From: Microcella alkalica
GTDB lineage: Bacteria > Actinomycetota > Actinomycetes > Actinomycetales > Microbacteriaceae
Assembly (NCBI RefSeq): GCF_014137945.1
Contig: NZ_JACGWX010000002.1
Location: 124,001 to 188,000, forward strand
Direction of reading: 5' to 3'
Length of the DNA stretch: 64,000 bases
In this document: positions 47,219 to 57,828 of the stretch, in pieces
Layout of the letters: every line of letters starts with the position of its first letter
How positions within the stretch are numbered: the stretch's first letter is position 1
Notes under the pieces: model-generated
The model's database searches: none
Told to the model about the DNA's origin: nothing
What the model saw: only the letters and a program-made list of their open reading frames with translations
Made by a program: the position numbers and the translations under genes

Positions 47219-47647
47219 GTGGCCTATGAGGAAAAAGTGGCCTGGATCGGCCTCGTCGTCGGCATCGTCACGGGCGTGGTCTACGGCGCCGTGATCGCCG
47301 CGCGCGCGGCCGGCGGCCCGCTCGTCGACGCCCCCTACGTCGACGCGATGCTGTGGAGCATCGGCATCGGCATCGTCGTGACCGTCGTCGTGACGATCGT
47401 CGTCGCCATCCTGACCCGCCGCGACGGGTACGGCACCGACGTGCGCGACCGGCAGATCAGTGCGCGCGCCGAGCACACCGCGCGCGCCGTGCTCGTGATC
47501 GGCGCGCTCGCCGCCCTCGTCCTCGCGATGCTCGAGGCCGACCACTTCTGGATCGCCCACGCGCTCTTCGTCGGCTTCTACGCCTCGGCCGTGCTCGAGG
47601 GCATCACGAAGGTCGCGCTCTACCGCGGGGGAGTGCCGTCATGGTGA
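47219..47647 (+). CDS. Four-span membrane protein paired with XRE regulator
   Basis: A 142-residue protein; AAGGGAG is 6 nt before the GTG. Spans: WIGLVVGIVTGVVYGAVIAA, MLWSIGIGIVVTVVVTIVVAI, TARAVLVIGALAALVLAML, and HALFVGFYASAVLEGI. A DRQISARAEHTARA loop separates spans 2 and 3. Resembles the DUF2178-type partner of small XRE regulators in many Gram-positives. Role unknown. Confidence 0.75.
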   Translation: MAYEEKVAWIGLVVGIVTGVVYGAVIAARAAGGPLVDAPYVDAMLWSIGIGIVVTVVVTIVVAILTRRDGYGTDVRDRQISARAEHTARAVLVIGALAALVLAMLEADHFWIAHALFVGFYASAVLEGITKVALYRGGVPSW

Positions 47648-47862
47648 AGCCCACGAGGGTCGAGAACCGCATCCGCGCCCTCCGCTTCGCCCACGGCGAG
47701 CTGACGCAGGCCGAGCTCGCCGAGCGCATCGGCGTCACGCGGCAGACCGTCATCGCGATCGAGCAGGGTAAGTACTCGCCCTCGCTCGAGGTCGCGTTCC
47801 AGATCGCGCGCGTCTTCGGGGTCCCGCTCGACGACGTGTTCCAGTACCCGGACGGCGCCTGA
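47641..47862 (+). CDS. Small XRE-family regulator
   Basis: A 73-residue protein consisting almost only of an HTH: NRIRALRFAHGELTQAELAERIGVTRQTVIAIEQGKYSPSLEVAFQIARVFGVPLDDVFQY. Overlaps the membrane gene by 7 nt. This size is that of the widespread YgzD/YozG-like regulators that sit with a membrane protein. Predicted to repress its own operon at the palindrome upstream. Confidence 0.88.
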   Translation: MVKPTRVENRIRALRFAHGELTQAELAERIGVTRQTVIAIEQGKYSPSLEVAFQIARVFGVPLDDVFQYPDGA

Positions 47863-47902
47863 GCGCCGCATCCGCCCCACCCGACGACGAGACGAGACGA
47901 TC

Positions 47903-48922
47903 ATGACCACGACCACAACCCCCGCGACCATGCGGGCCCTTCTGCAGACCGGCTACGGCGGCGTCGAGATGCTGCGCGACGGCGAGGCGCCCGCGCCCGC
48001 TCCGCGCGCCGGTCGCGTGCTCGTGCGCGTCGAGGCGATGAGCCCCGACTCGGGCACGATCCATCTGCTGACCGGTCGGCCGCTGATGGTCCGTCCGTTC
48101 CTCGGACTGCCCCGTCCCCGTCAGCCGATCCCGGGTCTCGCGTTCGCGGGACGCGTCGAGGCCCTGCCGCCGGGCGCGACACCCGAGCAGGTCGGGTTCG
48201 CCGTCGGCGACCGCATCGCCGGATCCGCGCCTGGGGCGTTCGCCGAGCTCGTCCTCGCGCGGCCCCACAAGCTCGCACGCATCCCCGACGGAGTCCCGAC
48301 GACCGACGCCGCGGCCCTCCCGATCTCCTCCGTCACGGCGCTGCAGGCCGTTCGCGACGTCGCTCGCGTGCGCGAGGGGCAGAGAGTGCTCGTCATCGGC
48401 GCGGGCGGCGGCGTGGGCTCGGCGCTCGTGCAGCTCGCGGTGCTCGCGGGCGCGCGCGTGACGGGCGTCGCGAGCGCGAGCAAGGCGGCGTTCGTCCGCT
48501 CGCTCGGTGCCGAGCGGACGATCGACTACCGCGCCGAGCCGGGCCCCGACGGTTGGGGGCGCTACGACGCCGTCATCGACACCGCCGACGGCCGCACTCT
48601 CTCGGTCCTACGGCGACTACTCACCGAGCGCGGCGCGCTCGTCATCGTCGGTGCCGACCACGTCGGCGGGCCCGTTCTCGACGGCTTCGATCGTTCGCTG
48701 CGGGCGGCGCTCCTCGGCCCGTGGGTGCGCCACCGCGTCGCGATGGTCATGCAGAAGGAGTCGGGCGCCGATCTCGCGATCGTGCTCGATCACGTCGCGG
48801 CGGGGCGGATGTCCGCCGCCGTCGACGAGGTCGCGCCGGTCGAGGGCGCCCGCGACGCGATCGACCGGCTCGCGCGCCGAGAGGTGCGGGGCAAGGTCGC
48901 GATCGCGATGAGCCCGCGCTGA
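47903..48922 (+). CDS. MDR-family NAD(P)-dependent oxidoreductase
   Basis: A 339-residue protein of the quinone-oxidoreductase branch of the medium-chain family. An N-terminal GroES-like domain (GRVLVRVEAMSPDSGTIHLLTG, GDRIAGSAPGAFAELVL) is followed by a nucleotide-binding domain with VLVIGAGGGVGSALVQLAVLAGARVTG and LGAERTIDY. It has no zinc-binding Cys/His set, so a reductase rather than an alcohol dehydrogenase. Substrate not predictable. Confidence 0.8.
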   Translation: MTTTTTPATMRALLQTGYGGVEMLRDGEAPAPAPRAGRVLVRVEAMSPDSGTIHLLTGRPLMVRPFLGLPRPRQPIPGLAFAGRVEALPPGATPEQVGFAVGDRIAGSAPGAFAELVLARPHKLARIPDGVPTTDAAALPISSVTALQAVRDVARVREGQRVLVIGAGGGVGSALVQLAVLAGARVTGVASASKAAFVRSLGAERTIDYRAEPGPDGWGRYDAVIDTADGRTLSVLRRLLTERGALVIVGADHVGGPVLDGFDRSLRAALLGPWVRHRVAMVMQKESGADLAIVLDHVAAGRMSAAVDEVAPVEGARDAIDRLARREVRGKVAIAMSPR

Positions 48923-48952
48923 GCCTCGGCCCGCGCTGAGCCTCGGCCCGCG
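48913..48952 (+). repeat. 17-bp tandem duplication over a stop codon
   Basis: CCCGCGCTGAGCCTCGG is repeated twice in tandem with a partial third copy, covering the TGA of the oxidoreductase gene. A small slippage duplication; coding is unaffected because the first copy contains the stop. Confidence 0.7.
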
Positions 48953-48987
48953 CGGGGCTCTCGCGCGCCGCGCTCAGCTCGAAGCGG

Positions 48988-49500
48988 TCAGCTCGCCGAG
49001 CCCTCGAGGCTTCCCGTCACGGGACCGGCCGGGTCGTAGATGACGCAGAGGATCTCACGGTCGCCCTCGCCCCAGCTGCCCTCGGTCGGGAAGTAGTAGC
49101 TGAAGTCGTAGGGCGAGTCGTCCCAGCTGCCGCCGACGAACGCCTCGAACTCGGTGAGGCACTCGACGTCGGCGCGCTCGAGGATGGCTTCCTGCCTCGG
49201 GTAGTCGTCCTCCGTCATGATGACCGAGGCGTACACCTCGCTGTCGTGCGGCTCGTCGCACGGCGTCGTCGGCACGGTCTCGACCTGCTCGGTCGCCCCG
49301 GAGTCGTTGAGGCAGTCGCCGACGCGGAGGGTGAAGACGTCGGTCGATTCGTTGCCCTCGACGACCTGGCCCTCGGTGTCGCGCTGCGCCTCACCGGCGC
49401 CGGTGAACTGGGAGAGGAAGGCGCAGCCCGACAGCGCCGCGGTCGCCGAGGCGACCGCGAGCACACCGAGGGCGCGGCGGAGCGGAGCGGGGGCGGGCAT
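48988..49500 (-). CDS. Septum-formation-type lipoprotein
   Basis: A 170-residue protein. Signal peptide with Arg-Arg, a hydrophobic core and lipobox ALSGC (Cys at 26) places it outside on the membrane. The mature domain has LRVGDCLND, VPTTPCDEPHDSEVYA, CLTEFEAFVG and ILCVIYDP, the four-cysteine septum-formation domain (PF13845 type). Named for a streptomycete protein; actual role unclear. 3 nt downstream of hisN. Confidence 0.78.
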   Translation of the reverse strand: MPAPAPLRRALGVLAVASATAALSGCAFLSQFTGAGEAQRDTEGQVVEGNESTDVFTLRVGDCLNDSGATEQVETVPTTPCDEPHDSEVYASVIMTEDDYPRQEAILERADVECLTEFEAFVGGSWDDSPYDFSYYFPTEGSWGEGDREILCVIYDPAGPVTGSLEGSAS

Positions 49501-49503
49501 GGG

Positions 49504-50388
49504 CTAATCTTCGTGGTCGGATGCGGAGTCGGGTGCTGTGCGGGATCCGGCGCCGAGTGCGCAGGGGGGAGCCGCGCGCGCGACGAGCGCGAGTACGGCG
49601 TCGTGGAGGTGGCCGTTGGTGGCGAGCGCGCTACCGTGCCACGGCCCCGTCTCGCCGTCGACCGAGCTGAAGCGGCCACCGGCCTCCTCGATGATCGGCT
49701 GCAGGGCCGCCATGTCGTACGGCTGGAGGTCGAACTCGCCGGCGACGTCGATGACGCCCTCGGCGACGAGCATGTATGACCACATGTCGCCGATCGCGCG
49801 CGAGCGCCAGGCGGCGCGCGTGAGCGCGAGCAGGTCGTCGAGGCGGCCCTCGTCGTCCCACCCGGGGAGGCTGTTGTAGGAGATCGACGCGTCGGCGAGG
49901 TCGCGCACGCCGCTCACGCGCAGCGGGCGGGCATCCGTCTCAGGAGCGGGGCCGGTGCGTAGCACGAAGGCGCCGAGACCGCGGGCTGCCCACCAGCGGC
50001 GCTCGAGAGCGGGAGAGCTCACCACGCCGACGAGGGGCTCGCCGTCGATCGCGAGCGCGATGAGGGTGCCCCAGATCGGCATGCCGCGCAGGAAGTTGGC
50101 CGTGCCGTCGATGGGATCGATGATCCACTGGCGGTGGGCGCCGTCGCCCGTGCCAGTCGCGGCGCCGTACTCCTCGCCGAGGATGCCGTCGTTCGGTCGC
50201 GCCGCGGCGAGGCCATCGCGGATGACGCGCTCGACCGCCCGGTCGGCGTCGGTCACGGGCGTGCGGTCGGGCTTCGTCGTCACCTCGAGGTCGACCGCGC
50301 GGAACCGGTCGAACGAGACCGAATCCGCGCGTACTGCGAGCTCGAGCGCGAGCGCCAGGTCGGCGGCGAGGTCGGTCACGGCTCTCAC
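49504..50388 (-). CDS. hisN: Histidinol-phosphatase (inositol monophosphatase family)
   Basis: A 294-residue protein. Metal sites: DRTPVTDADRAVE, GEEYG, and IDPIDGTANFLRGMPIWGTLIAL; the second-half motif is GDMWSYMLVAEGVIDVAGEF. The pattern after IDG and the linkage to aroA-rsgA are those of actinobacterial HisN, which hydrolyses histidinol phosphate. The last 25 residues are a low-complexity extension. GTG start. Confidence 0.85.
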   Translation of the reverse strand: MRAVTDLAADLALALELAVRADSVSFDRFRAVDLEVTTKPDRTPVTDADRAVERVIRDGLAAARPNDGILGEEYGAATGTGDGAHRQWIIDPIDGTANFLRGMPIWGTLIALAIDGEPLVGVVSSPALERRWWAARGLGAFVLRTGPAPETDARPLRVSGVRDLADASISYNSLPGWDDEGRLDDLLALTRAAWRSRAIGDMWSYMLVAEGVIDVAGEFDLQPYDMAALQPIIEEAGGRFSSVDGETGPWHGSALATNGHLHDAVLALVARAAPPCALGAGSRTAPDSASDHED

Positions 50389-50409
50389 AGTAGCGGTCGC
50401 GATCCCCGC

Positions 50410-51456
50410 TCAGTACGCGGACCTGGTGAGGGTCGTCAGCAGTCGCTGGAGCGAGTCGAGCCGTTGCGGGCCGAGGTCGCCGAGCTCGCCGCGCGCGGCC
50501 GCCTCGACGAGCTCGCAGTCGGGCGCATCCGTCAGGTGCGTGCAGCCGCGCGGGCACGAGCGCGCGACCTCGGCGAGATCCTCGAAGGCGATGAGGATGC
50601 TGTCGGGGTTCACGTGTCCGAGGCCGAACGAGCGCACGCCGGGGGTGTCGATGATCCAGCCGCCGTCGGGCAGGCGGAGAGACACGGTCGAGCTCGAGGT
50701 GTGGCGCCCGCGGCCGGTGACTGAATTGACGCGACCGATCGCGCGATGGGCGGTTGGCACGAGCGCGTTGACGAGGGTCGACTTGCCCACTCCGGAGTGC
50801 CCGACCGCGACGGTCGTGCGATCGCGCAGCAGCGCGTGCAGAGCATCGAGCGGCGGATGCTCGGCCGAGCTCGTGATGACGCGCACGTCGAGCCCCGCGA
50901 AGTGGGCGAGGAAGGCCGTCGGGTCGGCGAGGTCGGTCTTCGTCACGACGAGCAGCGGAGAGATGCCGGCGTCGAACGCGGCCACGAGGTAGCGGTCCAC
51001 GAGCCGGGGCCGCGGCTCGGGGTTCGCGGCGGCGACGACGATCATGAGCTGGTCGGCGTTCGCGACGACGATGCGCTCGACGGCATCGGTGTCGTCGGCG
51101 CTGCGCCGCAGGAGCGTGCGGCGCTCGTGCACGCTCACGATGCGGCCGAGCGCGCCCTCCTCGCCGCTCACGTCGCCGACGACGTCGACGCGGTCGCCCG
51201 TCACGATCGCGGTCTTGCGCAGCTCGCGGGCGCGGGTGCAGATCACCGCGCGCTCGGTGGGCTCGCCCTCGTCGATGAGAGCGAGGTAGCGGCCGCGGTC
51301 GACCGTCACGATGCGGCCCACGACGGCGTCGTCGTGCGCGGGGCGCTGCTTCGAGCGGGGGCGGTTCGCCTTCGGGTTGGGCCGCGAGCGCACGGCCGAC
51401 TCGTCGTACGCGCCGTAGGGCTCGTCCTCGTCGTCGTCGGGCGGCAGCCAGCTCAT
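50410..51456 (-). CDS. rsgA: Ribosome small-subunit GTPase RsgA
   Basis: A 348-residue circularly permuted GTPase. Order of motifs: VVTKTDL (G4) before GHSGVGKST (G1), then TPGVRSFGL (G3). The N-terminal part is an OB fold (VVGRIVTVDRGRYLALID, ATG start), the C-terminal zinc knuckle is CPRGCTHLTDAPDC. Helps mature the 30S subunit. Overlaps the aroA stop by ATGA. Confidence 0.92.
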   Translation of the reverse strand: MSWLPPDDDEDEPYGAYDESAVRSRPNPKANRPRSKQRPAHDDAVVGRIVTVDRGRYLALIDEGEPTERAVICTRARELRKTAIVTGDRVDVVGDVSGEEGALGRIVSVHERRTLLRRSADDTDAVERIVVANADQLMIVVAAANPEPRPRLVDRYLVAAFDAGISPLLVVTKTDLADPTAFLAHFAGLDVRVITSSAEHPPLDALHALLRDRTTVAVGHSGVGKSTLVNALVPTAHRAIGRVNSVTGRGRHTSSSTVSLRLPDGGWIIDTPGVRSFGLGHVNPDSILIAFEDLAEVARSCPRGCTHLTDAPDCELVEAAARGELGDLGPQRLDSLQRLLTTLTRSAY

Positions 51457-52868
51457 GCGGGGGCGGGGCCCGGCGCTCGCGTCGATGCGACCAGGCGCCA
51501 CCACAGCTCGGGGAACTCGGGCAGCGTCTTGGAGGTCGCGCGGATGTCGTCGATGTCGACCCCGTCGACCGCGAGGCCGATGATCGCGCCGGCGTGAGCC
51601 ATGCGGTGATCCTCGAACGCGCCCCAGTCGGCACCGTGCAGGGTGCGCGGCTCGAGCGAGATGCCGTCGTCGAGCTCCGTCGCGGCGCCGCCGACGCGCG
51701 TCAGATCGTCGGCGAGGGCAGCGAGGCGGTCGGTCTCGTGGCCGCGGAGGTGCTCGATGCCGGTGATGCGGCTCGGCGAGTCGGCGAGGGCCGCGAGCGC
51801 CACGAGAGCGGGCGCGAGCTCGCCGCCGCGCGAGAGGTCGAGCTCGATTCCGGCCATCGGGCGGCCGCCGAGTAGACCCTCGCCGCCGTCGACGACGAGC
51901 GCGTCGCCGTCGCGGCGCACGGTCGCGCCGAAGCGGGGGAGGATCTCGATGAGGTCGGCGCCGACCTGCGTCGTGCTCTCCGGCCAGCCCTCGATCGCGA
52001 CGGTGCCGCCCGCGACCACCGCGGCGATGAGGAACGGAGCCGCGTTCGACAGATCGGGCTCGATGTCGACGTCGCGCGCCGCGATCGGGCCGGGCTCGAC
52101 GACCCACACGCCCTCGTCGGGGCTCGAGACCGTCACGCCGCGCGCCGCGAGTGCGGCGATCGTCATCTCGATGTGGGGCATCGACGGCAGGCGCTCACCC
52201 GTGTGCCGCAGCGTGAGCCCCTCGGTGAGCCGCGGGGCGGCGAGCAGCAGCCCGGAGACGAACTGGCTCGACGCGCTCGCGTCGATCGCGACCTCGCCGC
52301 CGCGCACCGCCCCCGAGCCCCACAGGCTGAACGGCAGAGCGCCGCGGCCGTCGTCGTTGACGTCGACGCCGAGCGCGCGCAGCGAGTCGATCGTCGTGCG
52401 CATCGGGCGCCGCCGCGCGGCATCGTCGCCGTCGAACGCGACCGGCCCGAGAGCGAGCGCCGCGACGGGAGGCAGGAATCGCATGACGGTGCCCGCAAGA
52501 CCGACGTCGATGCTCGTCGAGCCGGTCAGCTCGGCCGCGGGAGTCACGCGCAGGTCGGGCCCGTAGGCGCCGTCGCCCGGCACCTCCTCGACGCCGACGC
52601 CGAGCGCGCGCAGTGCGGCGATCATGAGCGCCGAGTCTCGCGAGTGCAGCGGCCGGCGCAGCAGAGAGGGGCCGTCGGCGAGGGCGGCGAGAACGAGTTC
52701 GCGGTTGGTGAGGCTCTTCGATCCGGGCAGGGTGAGGCGAGCATCCAGCGGGCCGGTTGCTCGGGGCGCGCGCCACGGCCCCTCGTCGTCGTCCGTCGTC
52801 GCCGCGTGGTCGGCGCTGTCGTCGTCGTAGGGGCTGAAACGGGGTGAGGAATAGCCGAATACCTGCAT
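51453..52868 (-). CDS. aroA: EPSP synthase
   Basis: A 471-residue 3-phosphoshikimate 1-carboxyvinyltransferase. An acidic 35-residue N-terminal extension precedes [17 protein letters not shown]. Then [26 protein letters not shown] (PEP site), [16 protein letters not shown] and [19 protein letters not shown]. Shikimate pathway. TACCCT lies 7 nt before the ATG (leaderless pattern). Divergent from sigR. Confidence 0.93.
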   Translation of the reverse strand: MQVFGYSSPRFSPYDDDSADHAATTDDDEGPWRAPRATGPLDARLTLPGSKSLTNRELVLAALADGPSLLRRPLHSRDSALMIAALRALGVGVEEVPGDGAYGPDLRVTPAAELTGSTSIDVGLAGTVMRFLPPVAALALGPVAFDGDDAARRRPMRTTIDSLRALGVDVNDDGRGALPFSLWGSGAVRGGEVAIDASASSQFVSGLLLAAPRLTEGLTLRHTGERLPSMPHIEMTIAALAARGVTVSSPDEGVWVVEPGPIAARDVDIEPDLSNAAPFLIAAVVAGGTVAIEGWPESTTQVGADLIEILPRFGATVRRDGDALVVDGGEGLLGGRPMAGIELDLSRGGELAPALVALAALADSPSRITGIEHLRGHETDRLAALADDLTRVGGAATELDDGISLEPRTLHGADWGAFEDHRMAHAGAIIGLAVDGVDIDDIRATSKTLPEFPELWWRLVASTRAPGPAPA

Positions 52869-53015
52869 CGGTTACAGGGTATCGGCAGCACGAGCGAAGG
52901 GAGCCGCCGCATGACGAGCGCCGTCCTCGATCGCGTGAGCACCGCATCCGCTGTCCTCGACCCCTGGCCGCGCACCGGCGCGACCGCAGAGGCGCCGGTC
53001 GTAGACTCGCTCACG

Positions 53016-53618
53016 ATGACTGACGAGCTCGCCGAACGCCGCCAGCTGTTCCAGGAGCAGGCGCTCCCGTTCATGGACCAGCTCTACGGCGCCGCCATGC
53101 GCATGACCAAGAACCCCGCCGACGCCTCCGACCTCGTGCAGGAGACGTTCGTGAAGGCGTTCGCCGCGTTCGGCCAGTTCGAGCAGGGCACGAACCTCAA
53201 GGCGTGGCTGTACCGGATCCTCACCAACACGTTCATCAACGTGTACCGCAAGAAGCAGCGCGACCCGTATCAGGGCTCGACCGACGAGCTCGAGGAATGG
53301 CAGCTCGGCAACGCGCAGTCGGCGACGTCGAGCTCGAGCCGGTCGGCCGAGGCCGAGGCGATCGACCGGATGCCCGCGAGCGCCGTGAAGGACGCCCTTC
53401 AGTCGATCCCGGAGGACTTCCGTCTCGCCGTCTACTTCGCCGACGTCGAGGGCTTCTCGTACCAGGAGATCGCCGACATCATGAAGACCCCCGTCGGCAC
53501 CGTGATGAGCCGGCTCCACCGCGGCAGGCGACTGCTGCGCGACCTGCTCGCCGACTACGCCCGCGAGCGCGGGATGACGTTGAAAGAGACCACTACCACC
53601 ACGAGGAGCGCGACATGA
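53016..53618 (+). CDS. sigR: ECF sigma factor SigR/SigH
   Basis: A 200-residue protein. Region 2: [62 protein letters not shown]. Region 4: [48 protein letters not shown]. Matches the thiol-oxidative stress sigma of actinobacteria. An upstream in-frame ATG at 52911 would add 35 residues, like the long SigR' form; TAGACT ends 8 nt before the chosen ATG. Confidence 0.92.
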   Translation: MTDELAERRQLFQEQALPFMDQLYGAAMRMTKNPADASDLVQETFVKAFAAFGQFEQGTNLKAWLYRILTNTFINVYRKKQRDPYQGSTDELEEWQLGNAQSATSSSSRSAEAEAIDRMPASAVKDALQSIPEDFRLAVYFADVEGFSYQEIADIMKTPVGTVMSRLHRGRRLLRDLLADYARERGMTLKETTTTTRSAT

Positions 53619-53857
53619 GCGACTGCGGCTGCGACAAGGCCAAAGCCGAGCTCGAGGAGTTCCTGCACAACGAGCTCAGCGCCGAGCAGTGCCAGGACAT
53701 CCGCGAGCACATGGCCAACTGCGACGACTGCTCGGCCGAGCATCTCGTCGGCATCACCCTCACCACCAAGGTGAAGGAAGCCTGTCAGGAGAAGGCGCCC
53801 GACGAACTGCGGGCGATGATCCTCGGCACGATCGAGAAGCTCGACGCCACGGCGTAG
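53615..53857 (+). CDS. rsrA: Zinc anti-sigma factor RsrA
   Basis: An 80-residue protein overlapping sigR by ATGA. The ZAS motif HMANCDDC provides His32-x3-Cys36-x2-Cys39; Cys4/Cys6 near the N-terminus supply the redox partner. Under disulfide stress RsrA releases SigR, which controls thiol repair genes. A hairpin terminator follows 14 nt later. Confidence 0.9.
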   Translation: MSDCGCDKAKAELEEFLHNELSAEQCQDIREHMANCDDCSAEHLVGITLTTKVKEACQEKAPDELRAMILGTIEKLDATA

Positions 53858-53871
53858 TACCCCCGCTCACG

Positions 53872-53914
53872 CGAACGGGCCCGCCCCTCCTGACGGAGGG
53901 CGCGGGCCCGTTCG
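53872..53914. terminator. Bidirectional hairpin between rsrA and kgd
   Basis: CGAACGGGCCCGC (53872-53884) pairs with GCGGGCCCGTTCG (53902-53914), continuing through CCCTC/GAGGG with a bulged C. Lies between convergent genes. Confidence 0.75.
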
Positions 53915-53926
53915 GCGTTCTGCGAC

Positions 53927-56900
53927 CTAGTCGCTCAGGGCGGCGTCCATGATCGCGGCGTGCTCCTGCGCGCTGCGCTTGGTCGATCCGGTCGCGGGCG
54001 ACGCGGATGCCGGGCGCGAGATGACGCGGACCGGCCGGCCCTCGCGCTTGGCGCTCTCGAGCGCGAAGAAGGGCCAGGCGCCCTGATTCTCGGGCTCGTC
54101 CTGGACCCACACGAGCTCGGCGCTCGGGTAGCGGTCGACGACCTCCTGCAGCTCGGCCTCCGGCAGCGGGTAGAACTGCTCGAGCCGCACGAGCGCGACA
54201 CCCTGCGTGCCGCGCTTCTCGATCTCGCTCTTGAGGTCGTAGTGGATCTTGCCGGCGTGCAGGAGGACGCGGCGCACCGACTGCGGGTCGGTGACGTTCG
54301 CGTCGTCGAGCACGGGCTCGAAGCGGCCCTCGGTGAAGTCGGCGACCTCGCTCGTCGCGCCGCGCAGTCGCAGCATCGCCTTCGGGGTGAAGACGATGAG
54401 CGGCCGGCGCGGGCGCGCGTAGGCCTGACGGCGCAGCAGATGGAAGTACGACGCGGGCGTCGAGGGGCGCGCGACCGTCATGTTGTCCTCGGCCGCGAGC
54501 TGCAGGTAGCGCTCGATGCGCGCGGACGAGTGGTCGGGCCCCTGGCCCTCGTAGCCGTGCGGCAGCAGCAGCACGACGCTCGAGCGCTGGTTCCACTTCT
54601 GCTCGGCGGAGGAGATGAACTCGTCGATGATCGTCTGAGCGCCGTTGGCGAAGTCGCCGAACTGCGCCTCCCACAGCACGAGCGAGTCGGGGCGCTCGAC
54701 CGAGTAGCCGTACTCGAAGCCCATCGTCGCGTACTCGCTCAGGAGCGCGTCGTAGATCCAGAGCTTCGCCTGGTTCTCGGCGAGGTTCGCGAGCGGCAGC
54801 CATTCCTGGCCGTTGGTGCGGTCGTGCAGGACGGCGTGACGCTGCACGAACGTGCCTCGGCGGGAGTCCTGGCCGGACATGCGCACGGGCGTGCCCTCCA
54901 TGAGGAGGGAGCCGAGCGCGAGCAGCTCGCCGAAGCCCCAGTCGATGCCGCCGTTGCGGCTCATCTCGACGCGCTTCTTGAGCATCGCCTGCAGCTTGCC
55001 GTGGATGCTGAAGCCGGCGGGCGGGTTGTCGTGCGCGTCGCCGATGTGCTGGATGACCTCCACGGGCACGCCCGTCGTCTCCGGCTCCGCCGCGATGGTC
55101 TCCATCGCGGGGGACGTGACCGCGGCGGCTCCGACGACGGGGATCTGCCCCGTCTGCGCGGCGTGGGTCTCGGCGAACGCGACCTCGAGCCGTTCCTGGA
55201 AGTCGCGGTGCGCGGCGTCGAACTCGTCCGGGGTGATGTCGCCGCGGCCGACGAGCGACTCGGTGTAGAGCGTGCGCACCGAGCGCTTGGCCTCGATGAG
55301 GTTGTACATGAGCGGCTGCGTCATCGAGGGGTCGTCGCCCTCGTTGTGCCCACGGCGGCGGTAGCAGACGAGATCGATGACGACGTCGCGCTTGAACTCC
55401 TGCCGGTACGCGAACGCGAGCTCCGCGACGCGCGTGACGGCCTCGGGGTCGTCGCCGTTGACGTGGAAGATCGGCGCCTGGATGGTCTTGGCGACGTCGG
55501 TCGAGTAGTTCGACGAGCGCGCCTCGCCGGGGGGCGTGGTGAAGCCGACCTGGTTGTTGACCACGACGTGGATCGTGCCGCCCGTGCGGAAGCCGCGCAG
55601 CTGCGACAGCTGCAGCGTCTCGAGCACGACGCCCTGCCCGGCCATCGCAGCGTCGCCGTGGACGAGGACGGGGAGCACGCCGAACTGGCCGTCGCCCTTG
55701 CGGTCCTGCTTGGCGCGGACGATGCCCTCGAGCACGCCGTTGACGGCCTCGAGGTGCGAGGGGTTCGCCGCGAGGTAGACGGGGATCTGCTTGCCGCTCA
55801 TGGCGGTGAAGACGCCCTCGGTACCGAGGTGGTACTTCACGTCGCCGGAGCCCTGGACGCTGCGCGGATCCTGCGTGCCCTCGAACTCGCGGAAGATCTG
55901 GCCGTAGGTCTTGCCCGCGATGTTGGCGAGCACGTTGAGGCGGCCGCGGTGCGCCATGCCGATGGCGACCTCGTCCATCTCGGCCTCGGCCGCGCCCTGC
56001 AGGATCTCATCGAGCAGCGGGATGACGGACTCGCCGCCCTCGAGGCTGAAGCGCTTCTGGCCGACGTACTTGGTCTGCAGGAACGTCTCGAACGCCTCGG
56101 CCTGGTTGAGCTTGCCGAGGATGCGCATCTGCTCGTCGTGCGTCGGCTTCTGGTACGGCCGCTCGAGGCGGTCCTGGAACCAGCGGCGCTGGGCCGGGTC
56201 GGCGATGTGCATGTACTCGAGGCCCACGGTGCGGCAGTACGAGTCGCGCAGCACGCCGAGGATCTCGCGGAGGAGCATCGTGCGACGGCCGCCGAAGCCG
56301 CCCGTGACGAACTCGCGGTCCAGATCCCAGAAGGTCAGCCCGTGGCTCGCGATGTCGAGGTCGGGGTGCGAGCGCTGACGGTACTCCAGCGGGTCGACAT
56401 CGGCCATGAGGTGGCCGCGGACGCGGTACGAGTTGATGAGCTCCTGCACGCGCGCGGTCTTCGACACTGCGTCGGAGAGATCGACGTGGATGTCCTGAGC
56501 CCAGTGGATCGGGTCGTAGGGGATCCGCAGGTCGGCGAAGATGTCCTCGTAGAAGCGACGCTGCCCGATGAGCAGCTCGTGCACCTTCTTCAGGAACTCG
56601 CCCGAACCGGCGCCCTGGATGACGCGGTGGTCGTACGTGCTCGTGAGCGTGATCGTCTTGCCGATGCCGAGCTCGGCGAGCGTCGCGGGCGAGGAGCCCT
56701 GGAACTCGGCCGGGTACTCGAGCGCGCCGGCGCCGATGATCGCGCCCTGCCCGCGCATGAGGCGGGGGACGGAGTGCACCGTGCCGATGCCGCCGGGGTT
56801 CGTGAGCGAGATCGTGTTGCCCTGGAAGTCGCCGGCGGCGAGCTTGTTGTCGCGGGCGCGCTTGACGACGTCCTCGTAGGCGGTCAGGAAGTCGCCGAAG

Positions 56901-57697
56901 CCCATCGACTCGCACTTCTTGATGCCGGGGACGAGCAGCGCGCGCGAGCCGTCGGGCTTCGGCAGGTCGATCGCGATCCCGAGGTTGATGTGCGCGGGGG
57001 TGACGACGACGGGCTTGCCGTCGACCTCGTCGTAGAAGACGTTCTGGCTCGGGAACTCGCGCAGGGCGCGGACCATGGCCCACGCGATGAGGTGCGTGAA
57101 CGACACCTTGCCGCCGCGGGCGCGCTTCAGGTGGTTGTTGATGACGATCCGGTTGTCGATCATCAGCTTCGCCGGGATGGTCCGGACGCTCGTCGCCGTC
57201 GGAACGCTCAGCGAGGCGTCCATGTTCGCGGCGAGGGACTTCGCCATGCCCTTGAGCGGAGTGACGGTGTCCTCCGTCGGCTCCTCGGTCTCGGTCGCGG
57301 CGGCGGGCGCGGAGGACGCAGCAGGGGCCTGCGCCGGGATGGGCTGACGCTGCGGGGGAGCGGAGGTCGTCCGTGCGACCGGCTGGCTGCCCGTGATCGG
57401 GACGGAGGCCGGCGGAACGGAGGACGCCGAGGGGGAGGAGGCGGGCGCGGCCTCGGGCGCATCCATCGCCACGGGGGCGGGGGAGGGCGCCGGCGCGGGC
57501 TCCGAGCCCGACGCGGGCGGCGGGGCGTCGGCGAGCGCCGACTGGTGGTACTTCTCGAGGATCGGCCACCACGACGGATCGACCGAGCTCTTATCGGCCT
57601 TGAACTGCTCGTACATCTCGTCAACGAGCCACTCGTTGGCACCGAACTCGCCCGCGGCGCCGCCGTCGGGGCTCACTCCGGTCACTTGGCTTGACAC
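53927..57697 (-). CDS. kgd: Multifunctional 2-oxoglutarate dehydrogenase E1/E2 (Kgd/OdhA)
   Basis: A 1256-residue actinobacterial fusion. N-terminal helix ([24 protein letters not shown]), a Pro/Ala/Ser linker, then an E2-like acyltransferase with [17 protein letters not shown], then a ThDP-dependent E1 ([45 protein letters not shown]). It lacks a lipoyl domain, so needs an external lipoylated E2. TCA cycle step from 2-oxoglutarate. GTG start [12 protein letters not shown]. Confidence 0.95.
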   Translation of the reverse strand: MSSQVTGVSPDGGAAGEFGANEWLVDEMYEQFKADKSSVDPSWWPILEKYHQSALADAPPPASGSEPAPAPSPAPVAMDAPEAAPASSPSASSVPPASVPITGSQPVARTTSAPPQRQPIPAQAPAASSAPAAATETEEPTEDTVTPLKGMAKSLAANMDASLSVPTATSVRTIPAKLMIDNRIVINNHLKRARGGKVSFTHLIAWAMVRALREFPSQNVFYDEVDGKPVVVTPAHINLGIAIDLPKPDGSRALLVPGIKKCESMGFGDFLTAYEDVVKRARDNKLAAGDFQGNTISLTNPGGIGTVHSVPRLMRGQGAIIGAGALEYPAEFQGSSPATLAELGIGKTITLTSTYDHRVIQGAGSGEFLKKVHELLIGQRRFYEDIFADLRIPYDPIHWAQDIHVDLSDAVSKTARVQELINSYRVRGHLMADVDPLEYRQRSHPDLDIASHGLTFWDLDREFVTGGFGGRRTMLLREILGVLRDSYCRTVGLEYMHIADPAQRRWFQDRLERPYQKPTHDEQMRILGKLNQAEAFETFLQTKYVGQKRFSLEGGESVIPLLDEILQGAAEAEMDEVAIGMAHRGRLNVLANIAGKTYGQIFREFEGTQDPRSVQGSGDVKYHLGTEGVFTAMSGKQIPVYLAANPSHLEAVNGVLEGIVRAKQDRKGDGQFGVLPVLVHGDAAMAGQGVVLETLQLSQLRGFRTGGTIHVVVNNQVGFTTPPGEARSSNYSTDVAKTIQAPIFHVNGDDPEAVTRVAELAFAYRQEFKRDVVIDLVCYRRRGHNEGDDPSMTQPLMYNLIEAKRSVRTLYTESLVGRGDITPDEFDAAHRDFQERLEVAFAETHAAQTGQIPVVGAAAVTSPAMETIAAEPETTGVPVEVIQHIGDAHDNPPAGFSIHGKLQAMLKKRVEMSRNGGIDWGFGELLALGSLLMEGTPVRMSGQDSRRGTFVQRHAVLHDRTNGQEWLPLANLAENQAKLWIYDALLSEYATMGFEYGYSVERPDSLVLWEAQFGDFANGAQTIIDEFISSAEQKWNQRSSVVLLLPHGYEGQGPDHSSARIERYLQLAAEDNMTVARPSTPASYFHLLRRQAYARPRRPLIVFTPKAMLRLRGATSEVADFTEGRFEPVLDDANVTDPQSVRRVLLHAGKIHYDLKSEIEKRGTQGVALVRLEQFYPLPEAELQEVVDRYPSAELVWVQDEPENQGAWPFFALESAKREGRPVRVISRPASASPATGSTKRSAQEHAAIMDAALSD

Positions 57698-57828
57698 AGC
57701 CGACCGCCCACTTCCGTTTCGCTAGATGCTCGGATCGCTCGGGAACCCTCGCTGGCCCCCAGCCCGACAAGCCTACCCACTGAAGACCCGTCCCCCGTCC
57801 CCGCGAGGCCCGCCGTAGGCTGAAAGAT

